Below, piece after piece: positions 1 to 9,419 of a DNA stretch of 32,210 nucleotides. Origin of the DNA: Actinomycetota bacterium (GTDB taxonomy: Bacteria > Actinomycetota > Rubrobacteria > Rubrobacterales > Rubrobacteraceae); contig JAIVIG010000290.1 of NCBI GenBank assembly GCA_020200675.1, positions 1-32,210 of the forward strand. The letters are read 5' to 3'. The notes under the pieces are model-generated. The model saw only the letters and a list, made by a program, of their open reading frames with translations, was not told the DNA's origin and made no database searches. Within the stretch, counting starts at the first letter, position 1; every line of letters begins with the position of its first letter. The position numbers and the translations under genes are program-made.

Positions 1-132
1 GGAGGCGAGATGTTCACGTACCTCGCGTTCCTGGCCGGTCTCCAGGCTTCCTTCGGCGAGCTCGAAGACCTTTTTGGGATCGCAGGCGCCCCGGCAGGGG
101 CCGGAGGCGTTCGTACCACCAGACGAACTCAT
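1..132 (-). CDS. putative anti-sigma factor (zf-HC2-like), partial; runs off the window edge
   Basis: Reverse complement reads MSSSGGTNASGPCRGACDPKKVFELAEGSLETGQEREVREHLAS; its ATG overlaps the ECF sigma stop codon (ATGA), typical of a coupled sigma/anti-sigma pair. Confidence 0.6.
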   Translation of the reverse strand, partial: MSSSGGTNASGPCRGACDPKKVFELAEGSLETGQEREVREHLAS

Positions 133-743
133 CCGGTGGTCTCGCCTCTCTCTTCGAGCTTACCGGCGAGCATGTTCCTGGCGCGGAAGAGCCGACTCTT
201 CAAAGCCGGTACGGTTATGCCAATGATCTCGGCTATCTCCGCGTAGGTCAGGCCCTCCGCGTAGCGCAACACGATCGGGACGCTGTAGGTCTCGGGTAGA
301 GACAGCACGGAGTCCCGGACGCTCCTCGCCCGTTCGGCCTCGACGGCGACGGCCTCGGGTCCGCGCGTGACCGGGGCGTGCGTCTCCGGGTTGAACTCGA
401 TCACGTCCCGACGACGCCTCAAAGTGTCGATGCCGAGGTTGTTCGCGATAGCCAGGAGCCACGTCTTGAAGCGATACTCGGGATTAAAGGTCGAGAGACG
501 GTCGTAGGCGCGCAAAAAGGTCTCCTGCACCAGGTCTTCCACGGCGGCGTCGCTGCCAGCGTACGGGTAGATCACACGCCCCACCAACCGCTCGTAGCGG
601 TGGACCAACTCCTCGTAGGAGCGCAGGTCCCCCGCCCGGGTCCGTTCGACCAGCTCGTTGTCCATGAGGCGCGCGCGGGGGACGGGGAGACGCTTGATCC
701 TCGCCCGCCAACCCCTCAACGCCACCGGTGCCGAATACTCCAT
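129..743 (-). CDS. RNA polymerase ECF-type sigma factor (sigma-70 family)
   Basis: Region 2 (YEELVHRYERLVGRVIYPYAGSDAAVEDLVQETFLRAYDRLSTFNPEYRFKTWLLAIANN) and region 4 (YSVPIVLRYAEGLTYAEIAEIIGITVPALKSRLFRARNML). The start could instead be the internal ATG at about 665. Confidence 0.95.
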   Translation of the reverse strand: MEYSAPVALRGWRARIKRLPVPRARLMDNELVERTRAGDLRSYEELVHRYERLVGRVIYPYAGSDAAVEDLVQETFLRAYDRLSTFNPEYRFKTWLLAIANNLGIDTLRRRRDVIEFNPETHAPVTRGPEAVAVEAERARSVRDSVLSLPETYSVPIVLRYAEGLTYAEIAEIIGITVPALKSRLFRARNMLAGKLEERGETTG

Positions 744-754
744 ACCACTAGTTA

Positions 755-780
755 TACGCCCTTTCGGACGAAAAAGTTTC
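755..780 (-). promoter_or_regulatory. candidate ECF-type (autoregulatory) promoter
   Basis: Minus strand reads GAAAC-N17-CGTA (GAAACTTTTTCGTCCGAAAGGGCGTATAAC) just upstream of the sigma gene, similar to GGAAC/CGTM ECF promoters. Confidence 0.35.
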
Positions 781-1214
781 GGAGCCCGGCCGAAACGGAA
801 AACGCACGCCCCGTCCGGCCCCCATATGCGGGAAGAGCACCTACATCCCCACCAGCCTCTCCCTTCTCCGTACCCGCGTTCTCACGCCCGCTACGGCATT
901 CCTGAACTCCGCCGTAACCCGGCCTTACACGCCCCGAGCCGCGAAGTCCAAGACAGAGCCGATGATCGTTTGGGATGTCCGACGACGGACCAGAGGAAAG
1001 GAGGCGCTTCGCTGATGGCCGGCAAATCTCCCGAGGAGTGGCTAGATCAGGTCGTGCTGGTAGAGGACGAAGCGGAGCCGGGAGGGGGAGCCGTGCTCTA
1101 CCCGTGGCGCGCCTCGTCGTGGCCATGCGGCTTGCGCGAGAGGAGGACCTGGCCTCTCCTCCCGGCTAACCCGACCCGTTGGATCCCGCAGGCTGAGGAG
1201 GTTGGAAGGCGGGC

Positions 1215-2042
1215 CTAGATCGGCATTTGGCCGTCTACGGAGAGGCCCGAGAGACCGGAGGCGCGTTCTGCCAGGGCTTCCCTGTTGACGAGCACTATCT
1301 TGCGATTCTGGACCTCTATGGTGCCGTCGCGCTGGAACTCGCTCATGACCTTCGAGACCGCTTCGCGGGTCGAGGCGATCATGTTCGCCAGGTCCTGGTG
1401 TGTCAGGCGCATGTCGAGGGTGGTGCCGACTCCATTACCTTCCCCGAAGCGCTCGCTGAGGTTCAAAAGCAGGGTTGCGAGACGCGTCGAGACTTCTCGG
1501 TGCAAGAGGCTCTCTATGACCTCGTCGGACTGCCGCAGACGCTCGGAGAAGGAAGCGAAGAGCTTCATGGCGAAGTCCGGGCGGCGCTTTATGACCTCGG
1601 TGAGGGCGGCCTTCTGCACGCTGGCGACGCGAACGTCGGTAATGGTTTCGGCGAAGACGTCCTGCCAACGCCCCTCGACGAGGCTCAGTTTGCCGAAGAC
1701 GCCCTGGTCCTTGAGGAGCGCGGTGGTCGCCTCCTTGTAGTCGCCGTAGATCTTGTACAGGCGCACCGTGCCGTCGAGCAAGAAGTAGAGCTGGTCGTCG
1801 GGATCCCCCGGGGTGAAGATGACGTCTTTGGGTTTGAAGCGCCGCTCGACTACCCGGATGCCCGCCCTCTCGAAATCCTCGAGGTCGAAGTCCGGGGGAG
1901 CCGTGGTGGCCGCGAAGCTCCCGGTATCCCTAAGCAATTGCCCTACCCACCTCTCCTCAAAGCCTAAAATACCCTCGTAGCCCGACCGTGATGCGTGACC
2001 CGAACGGGTGCGTTCATTATACCCAAGTTTCTCGTTATTCAT
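1215..2042 (-). CDS. Crp/Fnr family transcriptional regulator
   Basis: Cyclic-nucleotide-binding fold (PGDPDDQLYFLLDGTVRLYKIY) and C-terminal HTH (LTHQDLANMIASTREAVSKVMSEFQRDGTIEVQNRKIVL). Confidence 0.93.
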   Translation of the reverse strand: MNNEKLGYNERTRSGHASRSGYEGILGFEERWVGQLLRDTGSFAATTAPPDFDLEDFERAGIRVVERRFKPKDVIFTPGDPDDQLYFLLDGTVRLYKIYGDYKEATTALLKDQGVFGKLSLVEGRWQDVFAETITDVRVASVQKAALTEVIKRRPDFAMKLFASFSERLRQSDEVIESLLHREVSTRLATLLLNLSERFGEGNGVGTTLDMRLTHQDLANMIASTREAVSKVMSEFQRDGTIEVQNRKIVLVNREALAERASGLSGLSVDGQMPI

Positions 2043-2098
2043 TCTTGATATTTCTCGTGGTTGTGCCGTTTTTCGTACGCGCCCTCGGGGACTGGTCG

Positions 2099-2722
2099 TC
2101 AGGCGGCGGTACGGCGCCAGCGGAGCTTCACACCCTGGCGCTTGGCGACGAAGAGCAAGTCGTCGCGGATCTCTTTGATGTCTTTATCGAAGAGGGTGAG
2201 CAGGCAGAACTCGCAGTGCTTGTAAGCCCAGACGAAGGGCGCCAGATCCCCGGCTACCGGGGCCGCGGTGGAGAGGCCCCAGGCGTCGACGAGCTCGAGG
2301 CGTTTTTCCGCGAGATCTACCAAAAGCCTCCACCCCTCGTCGGTCGGTACCTCGAAGTACCCGGGCAGGTTTCCCGCAGGCAGCATGGTGGCTTGGAGGT
2401 CGTGGGCGTAAGCCCTTTTGTGGGCTTCGACCCCGGCCAGATACTCGGAGTCGTCGACGAGCTTCGGGGGCGCGGGCGTGTAGAGGCGGTTCTCGGTCAC
2501 CTTGACGCCTTCCGGCGCGTAGAACCCGACGAAGGGAACCGGCGAGCGCCAAAGGTGCTGTATCACCCCGAGCGTCACGTTGCGCCGTCCTCGCGCGTCG
2601 CCCAGGGACTCGGCGTAACGGATGTTCGCCAACCGCATGTGCCTGGGTTCCCACGGGTGCGGCTCCCCTATCGTGCGCAGCCTCCGGCGGCGCTGTTTAC
2701 CTATGCGCTTTACGTCTTCCAC
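2099..2722 (-). CDS. hypothetical protein (207 aa)
   Basis: Intact 207-aa ORF in the codon style of its neighbours; no family recognised. Confidence 0.65.
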   Translation of the reverse strand: MEDVKRIGKQRRRRLRTIGEPHPWEPRHMRLANIRYAESLGDARGRRNVTLGVIQHLWRSPVPFVGFYAPEGVKVTENRLYTPAPPKLVDDSEYLAGVEAHKRAYAHDLQATMLPAGNLPGYFEVPTDEGWRLLVDLAEKRLELVDAWGLSTAAPVAGDLAPFVWAYKHCEFCLLTLFDKDIKEIRDDLLFVAKRQGVKLRWRRTAA

Positions 2723-2794
2723 GACCGCGCCATTCTACAACTTGCGCCCGCCGAATGCCCAAGAGCAACGGAGGCGAACCGCGGCCAAGAGAAA

Positions 2795-2818
2795 GGGCGG
2801 AGACCGAAGTCCCCGCCC
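2795..2818 (-). terminator. Rho-independent-like hairpin downstream of the metallopeptidase
   Basis: Minus strand GGGCGGGGAC-TTCG-GTCTCCGCCC followed by TTTCTCTT; 10-bp stem with one non-Watson-Crick pair, closed by a C(UUCG)G tetraloop. Confidence 0.75.
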
Positions 2819-2845
2819 CAAAGCCTCTCCGTCTAACCCGACCAG

Positions 2846-3535
2846 CTACTCGCTCTGGCTCAAGAAGAACAGGTACAGGAGCGTCAGGAGCGCGGTCAGC
2901 GCGGCCGCTATGTAGGTGAAGGCCGCCGCCGTCAAGACGCGCTTCGTACCGCCCGCCTCGTTGTGCGAGAGGATGCCGTAGCGGGTCAGGAGCCCGTAGG
3001 CGCGGGTGGAGGCGTTGATCTCCACGGGCAGCGTCACCACGTGAAACGCCAGAATCCCCAGGAAGGCGATCGCGGCGAGCTGGACGAAGAACTGGCCCGT
3101 GGCCGTCCCGATGCCCATGATGAACGCCAGGAAGAACAGCGGGAACCAGAGCTGGCCGGCGAAGTTGACGACCGGGAAGAGCCCCGACCGCAGCTTCATC
3201 GGCACGTAGCCCGTCGCGTCCTGGATCGCGTGCCCCACCTCGTGGGCCGCCACGCTCACCGCCGCTATGGAATTCTGGCCGAAGTTGCCCTCAGAGAGCC
3301 TAACGGTCTTGCTACGCGGGTCGTAGTGGTCCGTTAGCTGTCCGGCCACCGGCTCGACCCGGACGTTGGAGAGGTTGTTGCGGTCGAGGATCATGCGCGC
3401 CGTCTGGGCGCCCGTCAGGCCGCTCGCGCTCATCTGCTTGGAGTACTTCTTGTAAGAACTCCTCACCCAGAACGCCGCGGCCCCCGAGATGATCATCCCC
3501 ACGACCATCAAAACTATGTAACCGAAAAAGCCCAA
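2846..3535 (-). CDS. zinc metallopeptidase (YugP / Zn_peptidase_2-like)
   Basis: HEVGH motif (VSVAAHEVGHAIQDATGYVPMKLRSGLFPVVNFAGQLWFPLFF) and several hydrophobic TM segments, as in the YugP family. Confidence 0.93.
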   Translation of the reverse strand: MGFFGYIVLMVVGMIISGAAAFWVRSSYKKYSKQMSASGLTGAQTARMILDRNNLSNVRVEPVAGQLTDHYDPRSKTVRLSEGNFGQNSIAAVSVAAHEVGHAIQDATGYVPMKLRSGLFPVVNFAGQLWFPLFFLAFIMGIGTATGQFFVQLAAIAFLGILAFHVVTLPVEINASTRAYGLLTRYGILSHNEAGGTKRVLTAAAFTYIAAALTALLTLLYLFFLSQSE

Positions 3536-3667
3536 CGGTCATTCCTCCTTGGAAAGAACCTATTCTGTAACGCCTATATTTTACTACACCCTTATACGAA
3601 CGGAGGCGCCGAAAGTTGCTTATGGAACGCCCTTTCGCGTCGTACGCGGTCTTCCCGTCTTCGGGAG

Positions 3668-4384
3668 TTACTCCCTCCTGAGGGCCAGTAGTATGTAGAG
3701 TACATAGTAGAACATCAGGGCGACGGCGGCGAAGAGCGAGAGGGAAGCCGCGACGTACTGGTCGGTGCGGTAGTAGTGGATTATGTTCGAGGTGGAGTAG
3801 AGGATGGCCACCGCCGCGAGCCCGACCATCGCGACCGCGAAGATCACGCCGAGCTGAAAGCCGAAGATTAGGCTCGCTACTATCAGCCCCAGGGCAACGA
3901 ACCCGCCGATGATCAGCACGCCGCGCAAGAACGAGAAGTCGGCCCTCGTGGTGAAGGCCACGACCGTGAGACCCGCGAAGAGCAGGCCGGTGATGAGCCC
4001 CGCCGCCGGGATCACCGTCGGATCGTTGCTGATGAAGACGGCGACGAACATGAGGGGCAAAAAGAGGATGGCGTCGGCCACGACGTACAGCGCGAGCCCG
4101 GCGTACTGCACACTCCGCGAAGTCGAGGACCTGGCCCAGCGATCCGCGATCCAGCCAACCACGGTGAACAGCCCGATCACGAGTAGCCAGTTGAAGCCGG
4201 TGGTCATGAGCTGCGCGACCTGTCCGATGCCCGGCAAGTTGAGCAGCACGAACTCCAGCAGGAGGAACCCAAGCACGGCGAACGCCAGGTGCGCGTAGGT
4301 CCTGCGGATGAACCCGGCCCGAGCGTCGGCCGGCGCGTAGGCGACAGCATCCCCGCGGGTAGCGTATTGCGTGTTCAGCGCCAT
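3668..4384 (-). CDS. Bax inhibitor-1/YccA family membrane protein
   Basis: Seven-TM-like hydrophobic pattern and overall sequence (FIRRTYAHLAFAVLGFLLLEFVLLN...ALMFYYVLYILLALRRE). Confidence 0.9.
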   Translation of the reverse strand: MALNTQYATRGDAVAYAPADARAGFIRRTYAHLAFAVLGFLLLEFVLLNLPGIGQVAQLMTTGFNWLLVIGLFTVVGWIADRWARSSTSRSVQYAGLALYVVADAILFLPLMFVAVFISNDPTVIPAAGLITGLLFAGLTVVAFTTRADFSFLRGVLIIGGFVALGLIVASLIFGFQLGVIFAVAMVGLAAVAILYSTSNIIHYYRTDQYVAASLSLFAAVALMFYYVLYILLALRRE

Positions 4385-4436
4385 CGAATACCCTTCCGTA
4401 GCGACGTTGCGACACCCGGATTATACGACGCCACGC

Positions 4437-4467
4437 AGAAGGGGCGGGGTAGTGCCCCGCCCCTTCT
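4437..4467 (-). terminator. strong GC hairpin downstream of the acetyl-CoA synthetase gene
   Basis: Perfect 13-bp stem AGAAGGGGCGGGG-TAGTG-CCCCGCCCCTTCT in the intergenic gap; no clear U-tract. Confidence 0.6.
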
Positions 4468-4491
4468 CTCTGCTTGCTCTCTAGTGTTTTG

Positions 4492-6492
4492 CTACTGCAT
4501 CTGCTCCTGGGCCTGCTGCTGGATTGTCTCCGCCACATCCGGGTTGGACAGGGTGGAGGTGTCGCCCAGTTCCTCGCCTTCGGCAATGTTCTCCAGTAAG
4601 CGCCGCATGATTTTGCCGGAGTTAGTCTTTGGCAGGTCGTCGACGGCTATGACCTGGCCCGGCTTGGCGATGTCCCCCGCCTCGTTGCCGACGTGATCGC
4701 GCAGCTCGCTCATAAAGTCCTCGGAGTACTCGACGCCCTGTGCGAGGATCACGAAGCCCACCGGCTCCTCGCCCTTCGTATCGTGGCTCCTGCCGATGAC
4801 CGCCGCCTCTGCCACGCCTTCGGCTCCTTGGAGGGCGTTCTCGATCTCGATCGTGGAGAGCCTGTGCCCAGAGACGTTGAGCACGTCGTCGATCCTGCCC
4901 GTTATGGTGTACGAGCCCGTCTCGTCACACTTGGCGCCGTCCTCGACGTAGTACGTCTCATCATCTATCTCGGAGAAGTACTCCTCCTTGTAGCGGTCGG
5001 GATTCCCGTACAGGCTCCTGAGCTGGGAGGGCCAGGGCTTGGGGATGATCAAAGCGCCGCTGGCGGGACAATCGATCATCTCCTGGTTCTCCTCGTCCCA
5101 GAGCGCCATCTCTATCCCCGGGAAAGGATAAGTGGTGCTACCGGGCACCATGTCGGTGATGCCTGGCAGGGGCGTGCTCATGACGGCGCCCGTCTCGGTC
5201 TGCCACCATTGGTCAACGATCGGGCAGCGGCTCTGGCCTACGTTCTCGTAGTACCACAACCAGGCATTTGGGTTGATCGGCTCGCCGACGGTCCCCAGAA
5301 GCCTCAAGGAGGACAGGTCGCGGTCACGTATCGCCTCGTCGGCCCCGGCCTGCTGGAACGCTCTTATGGCGGTGGGAGCTGTGTAGAGGGTGGTGACCTT
5401 TTGCTCTTCTATGATCTGGAACCAGCGGTCGTTGTCCGGGTAGGTGGGCGTCCCCTCGAACTGGACGGTAGTACCGCCTACGACCAACGGCCCGTAGACG
5501 AGGTAGGAGTGGCCGGTGATCCAGCCAATGTCCGCCGTACACCAGAAGATGTCGTCGTCCTTGTGGTCCAGCCCCCACATCATGGTGGCGTACAGCTGGG
5601 TAAGGTAGCCGCCTATGGTGTGCAGGATGCCCTTGGGCGCGCCCGTCGAGCCCGACGAGTAGAGCACGAAGAACTCGTCCTCGGCGTCCATCTGCTCGGC
5701 CTCGCACTCGTCGCTCGCGTCCTCCATCAGCTCGTCCCAGTACTGGTCGCGCCCATCTTCCATGGGCACGTCGTCGCCCGTGCGCCTGACCACGACCACG
5801 TTCTCTATGGTGGAGGTATCTTCCAGGGCCTGGTCGGAGTTCTCCTTCAGGGGCGTCTTCTGCCCGCCGCGCGGCGCCTGGTCGGCGGTGACCAGGACCG
5901 TGGCCCCGATGTCGTTTATGCGCTCGGCGAGCTGTCCCGGCTGGAAGGCCGAGAAGACCACCGAATGCACGGCTCCTATCCTCGCGCAGGCGAGCATGGC
6001 TATGGGCAGCTCGGGGATCATCGGCAGGTAGATGCTGACCGTGTCGCCCTTGCCCACCCCGAGGTCCTTGAGGACGTTGGCGAACTTGTTGACCTCGGTG
6101 AGGAGTTCGCTGTAGGTATAGGTCTGCTGGTGGTCAGGCTCGTCCCCGACCCAGATCAGGGCGTTCTTGTCGCCCCTGCCGTCCTCGATGTGACGGTCCA
6201 GGCAGTTGTAGGAAGCGTTGATCTTGCCGCCGACGAACCACTGGACGAAGGGCGGCTCCCAGTTGCAGACCTGGTCCCACTCCTGGGACCAGTGCAGCTC
6301 ACGGGCCCAACTCTCCCAGTAGCCCTCCCGGTCCTCAGCGGCCTTTTGCCAGATCTCGGGGTCCTGGATATTGGCGTTCTTGACGAACTCTTCGGGGGGC
6401 GAGTAAACTTGGGACTCTGGGTCTCCGCCGCCATTCTGCTGGCTGTTCTGCTGCTCTTCGCTCATCTGTCTCCTCTCCCTACTCTTTTCCAT
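4492..6492 (-). CDS. acs: acetyl-CoA synthetase (AMP-forming)
   Basis: Adenylation motif YSSGSTGAPKGILHT, WWQTETGAVMSTPLPG, GRIDDVLNVSGHRLSTIEIENAL and C-terminal catalytic/acetylatable lysine region PKTNSGKIMRRLL. Start may be the ATG encoding MSEEQQ. Confidence 0.93.
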   Translation of the reverse strand: MEKSRERRQMSEEQQNSQQNGGGDPESQVYSPPEEFVKNANIQDPEIWQKAAEDREGYWESWARELHWSQEWDQVCNWEPPFVQWFVGGKINASYNCLDRHIEDGRGDKNALIWVGDEPDHQQTYTYSELLTEVNKFANVLKDLGVGKGDTVSIYLPMIPELPIAMLACARIGAVHSVVFSAFQPGQLAERINDIGATVLVTADQAPRGGQKTPLKENSDQALEDTSTIENVVVVRRTGDDVPMEDGRDQYWDELMEDASDECEAEQMDAEDEFFVLYSSGSTGAPKGILHTIGGYLTQLYATMMWGLDHKDDDIFWCTADIGWITGHSYLVYGPLVVGGTTVQFEGTPTYPDNDRWFQIIEEQKVTTLYTAPTAIRAFQQAGADEAIRDRDLSSLRLLGTVGEPINPNAWLWYYENVGQSRCPIVDQWWQTETGAVMSTPLPGITDMVPGSTTYPFPGIEMALWDEENQEMIDCPASGALIIPKPWPSQLRSLYGNPDRYKEEYFSEIDDETYYVEDGAKCDETGSYTITGRIDDVLNVSGHRLSTIEIENALQGAEGVAEAAVIGRSHDTKGEEPVGFVILAQGVEYSEDFMSELRDHVGNEAGDIAKPGQVIAVDDLPKTNSGKIMRRLLENIAEGEELGDTSTLSNPDVAETIQQQAQEQMQ

Positions 6493-6800
6493 GCCTTCCC
6501 GGCGGACAACTATAACGTAGCCTTCGGGCTATTCCTATCCCTCTACGAATCGTACGTGTACCCAGGAGTAGAAAAGGCTTAAACCGCTCCTCGACCAGAT
6601 CTGGAGCACTCCCTATCTCCATCGCACCACCGAACCCGAAACAGAACAGTCAAGAAGCTCGCTGGAGGCGTTGGGCTACTTATAATGAGAGCCGGTCGAG
6701 ATGACCTTGAAACCTGGCGACACGGCCGGATCTGGCGGGGTCGGGGCGCTTCCCCTAGACTGTGCCGGGCTGTGAGCTAGCGTGCTTTGGAGGAGGATGG

Positions 6801-7583
6801 ATGGCGGGGCTTCTGGAGGGCAAGAAGGTGCTGGTGACGGGTGTTCTGGATCGGCGTTCCATCGCCTTCTCCGCGGCGCGTCTCGCCCAAGAGCAGGGAG
6901 CCGAGATCGCCCTTACGGGCTTCGGGAGGGCGATGAGCCTGACCGAACGTACCGCCAGGCGCCTGGGAGATACCGAGCCGCCCGTCCTCGAGCTCGACGT
7001 GAACAAACCCGAGGACATACGGGCCGTTGCCGAAGACCTGCGGGAGCGTTGGGGCGAGCTGCACGGTATCGTCCACGCCGTCGCCTTCGCCCCGGAGGAC
7101 GCCCTCGGGGGCAACTTCCTCTCCGCCGAGTGGCCCTCCGTCGCCACCGCCCTCCAGACCTCGGCCTACTCGCTAAAAGCCCTCTCCGTCGGTCTCGTGG
7201 AGCTCATGAAGCCCGGCGCCTCCATCGTCGGCCTCGACTTCGACGCCCGCGTCGCCTGGCCGGCCTACGACTGGATGGGTGTCGCCAAGGCGGCCCTGGA
7301 GTCCGCATCCCGCTACCTCGCCCGCGACCTGGGAGACCGGGGCATCCGGGTCAACCTCGTCTCCGCGGGCCCCTTGAGGACCCTGGCCGCCAAAGGCATC
7401 TCGGGCTTCGAGGGTATCGAGGGCGAGTGGGAACGCCAGGCACCCTTAGGCTGGAGCACCGCCGACCCCGAGCCGGTAGGCCGGGCCGTCGTGAGCCTCT
7501 TAAGCGACTGGTGGCCGGCGACGACCGGAGAGCTCATACACGTCGACGGCGGCTACCACGCGATGGGAGCCCCGATCAAGTAG
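6801..7583 (+). CDS. fabI: enoyl-[acyl-carrier-protein] reductase (NADH), FabI/InhA-like
   Basis: LEGKKVLVTGVLDRRSIAF, active-site Y-x6-K (YDWMGVAKAALES), GIRVNLVSAGPLRTLAAKGI, SDWWPATTGELIHVDGGYHAMG; AGGAGG Shine-Dalgarno at 6791. Confidence 0.95.
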   Translation: MAGLLEGKKVLVTGVLDRRSIAFSAARLAQEQGAEIALTGFGRAMSLTERTARRLGDTEPPVLELDVNKPEDIRAVAEDLRERWGELHGIVHAVAFAPEDALGGNFLSAEWPSVATALQTSAYSLKALSVGLVELMKPGASIVGLDFDARVAWPAYDWMGVAKAALESASRYLARDLGDRGIRVNLVSAGPLRTLAAKGISGFEGIEGEWERQAPLGWSTADPEPVGRAVVSLLSDWWPATTGELIHVDGGYHAMGAPIK

Positions 7584-7660
7584 GCGCCCCTCGAACGAGG
7601 GACCGCCGCAGAGACCGTTCCTACCGCGGCACCACTCCTCAGCACACACGGGGAAAGTTC

Positions 7661-7754
7661 TAGCGGCGGGCCAGGGAGGCGAACTTAGTATATTGCTCGA
7701 GCCAGGCAAGCTGCACCTTGCCCGTGGGGCCGTTACGATGCTTGCCCACGACTC
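7661..7754 (-). repeat. diverged duplicate of the dnaB 3' end (remnant of the DnaB C-terminus)
   Basis: Minus strand encodes VVGKHRNGPTGKVQLAWLEQYTKFASLARR-stop, matching the DnaB C-terminus at 9492 (IVGKHRNGPTGKVQLAWLEQYTKFASLARRG). 29 nt are identical (7694-7722 = 9529-9557), with mostly synonymous differences outside that core. Confidence 0.93.
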
Positions 7755-7817
7755 TGGAGAACCGACGCTCGGTTTCTGTTCGCGCCCGGGTAACCACTCA
7801 CACGTAGCTCGCTACGA

Positions 7818-9419
7818 CTACTCTTGTTCCAGCCGCCACTCGCGCATACCTTCGAGAAACAGGATCGTACGCTCCAGGAGCGCTATGACTGCGGCCCGCC
7901 CGCGCAGAGCACCCAGTATGCGATCTAGGGTCTTTTCGTAGTCGGAGCCCTTGCGATGCGCCGCTGCCTTCGACCGCAGCGCTTGGATGTCACGCAACAA
8001 CTTGATGTCACGCTCGACGTGTTCGTAGCCTTCTTGCCGTAACCAGCGTTCGAACGGTAATGCTCTTCTCGTCTTTGACCCGAGGTTGCAAGCGTCGTTG
8101 GATCTCCCTGTCGTTCAGCCCGTCGCTCAGCAGTTTGGCCAGGATGTCCAGGCTGCCCTCGAACTCCGTCTGCGATTCCGTCAGGGGAACTCTCAACTGC
8201 TGGAGCAGGTTGGTGTCCGGACCCGTTGGCTCACGGAACAACGCCCACCCTTCCTGCTTCTGCCAGTCATCGACGAAGCGGCGGTACTTAGCTCGGAACT
8301 TAAGGTCGGGTGTTTGCGCTTCGGCCCATTCGCCCAGAAACGCTCGGCGCACGCCCGTCTGACTCATCGCTCCTTCGGGCGCCACGTTGAAGCTTCGCCA
8401 GTAATCGCGCTCACTCTTGGGTAAATCGCGACCGAGGTCGCCAAGGAACACCACGACGTGGTCGGGGCCATCGTTGTCCATCCTCAAGATCCACGAGCCC
8501 GAGCACCTGATCAAACCGTCTTCCACGTTGTACTTCTCGGGTTGTCATAGTACTTGTGGAGCACGTCCCTTCTAAAAAAGACGGGCGTCAGGTAGTCTGG
8601 CGCTTCCGGATTGGCTCCAAAGTAATTCGCCAATGCATCCGGGTTGCACGAGTGCCGCAACTCCTCCCCCTCGTCGTCGTAGCCGATAACGAAGTCCGGG
8701 AAGTGGTCGTCGACCTCCTCGTACGACCAAATACCTGACCGCTCCACAGGCGGAGGCGGGATTACCCGCGTGGCGAGATACCTGGTCATCGGTTGCGACA
8801 GGATGGTGTTTGAATAGCGCGTGGCGCAGAGTTCGTCGCTCTTCCACGTCTCCTCCGCAGGCAGCGTGACGCCTGCCGAACTGGCGTACCTAACCGAGTC
8901 AGTGAACAGCAGCAGGTCAAGTTGGCGGGCCGCCTGATACTGGCGCAGGAGTTTCGTCTTCACGCGGACCTCATCATCGGACACCTCGACCGCGACCTCC
9001 GCGGTACCGTCCTCGTGTGCCTTCATGAGGACGTGCCGTTCGTTGTCACACCAGAGGTTGTGGAAAAGCCGGAACTCCTGAATGATCTCAAGGTAGCTTG
9101 GGCTAGCGCCGTGAAACTCGCGAAGGAGCACGAGGGGCTCGACCTCGCGGTCGTCGCCCTCCCGATGGTACGTCGTGACCAGCTCGCCGTTCTCGCCCGG
9201 TCCCTGAGAGAATCCTGGCCTGCCGTCGGTCACCATCAGATCCCAGCCAGGATCGCCCAGCGCCCGCTCCCGGTAAGTCGGTGGCGCGAAGGCACAATAC
9301 ACGCCGCCGTTGTCCTGCTTACTGGTGGACCACGACCTGTACACAACCGTCCACGGACCCCGGCCTAGCGCCAAAAAGTCCTCTTGTACGTCCTCTTGGG
9401 TAAGCCACTCATCGTTCAC
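7818..9419 (-). pseudogene. frameshifted uncharacterised protein, about 534 codons end to end, split into ORFs 8511-9419, 8008-8526 and 7818-8000
   Basis: ORF 1 ends ...VLHKYYDNP|RSTTWKTV*, but the overlapping frame continues ...NP/EKYNVEDGLIRCSGSWILRMDND. ORF 2 ends KDEKSIT|VRTLVTARR..., but the other frame reads FERWLRQEGYEHVERDIKLLRDIQALRSK into ORF 3. ORFs 1 and 3 share a frame (1602 nt = 534 x 3). Confidence 0.8.

Noticed and set aside
752-1126. 124-aa minus-strand ORF upstream of the sigma gene
   Set aside because: Arg/Pro/Gly-rich with no motif; overlaps the likely sigma promoter region.
4693-6582. 629-aa plus-strand ORF opposite the acetyl-CoA synthetase gene
   Set aside because: Antisense shadow ORF; the minus strand encodes a full-length acetyl-CoA synthetase with all motifs.
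6782-7663. 293-aa Arg-rich plus-strand ORF overlapping fabI
   Set aside because: Out-of-frame reading of fabI, dominated by Arg/Gly/Pro with no fold.
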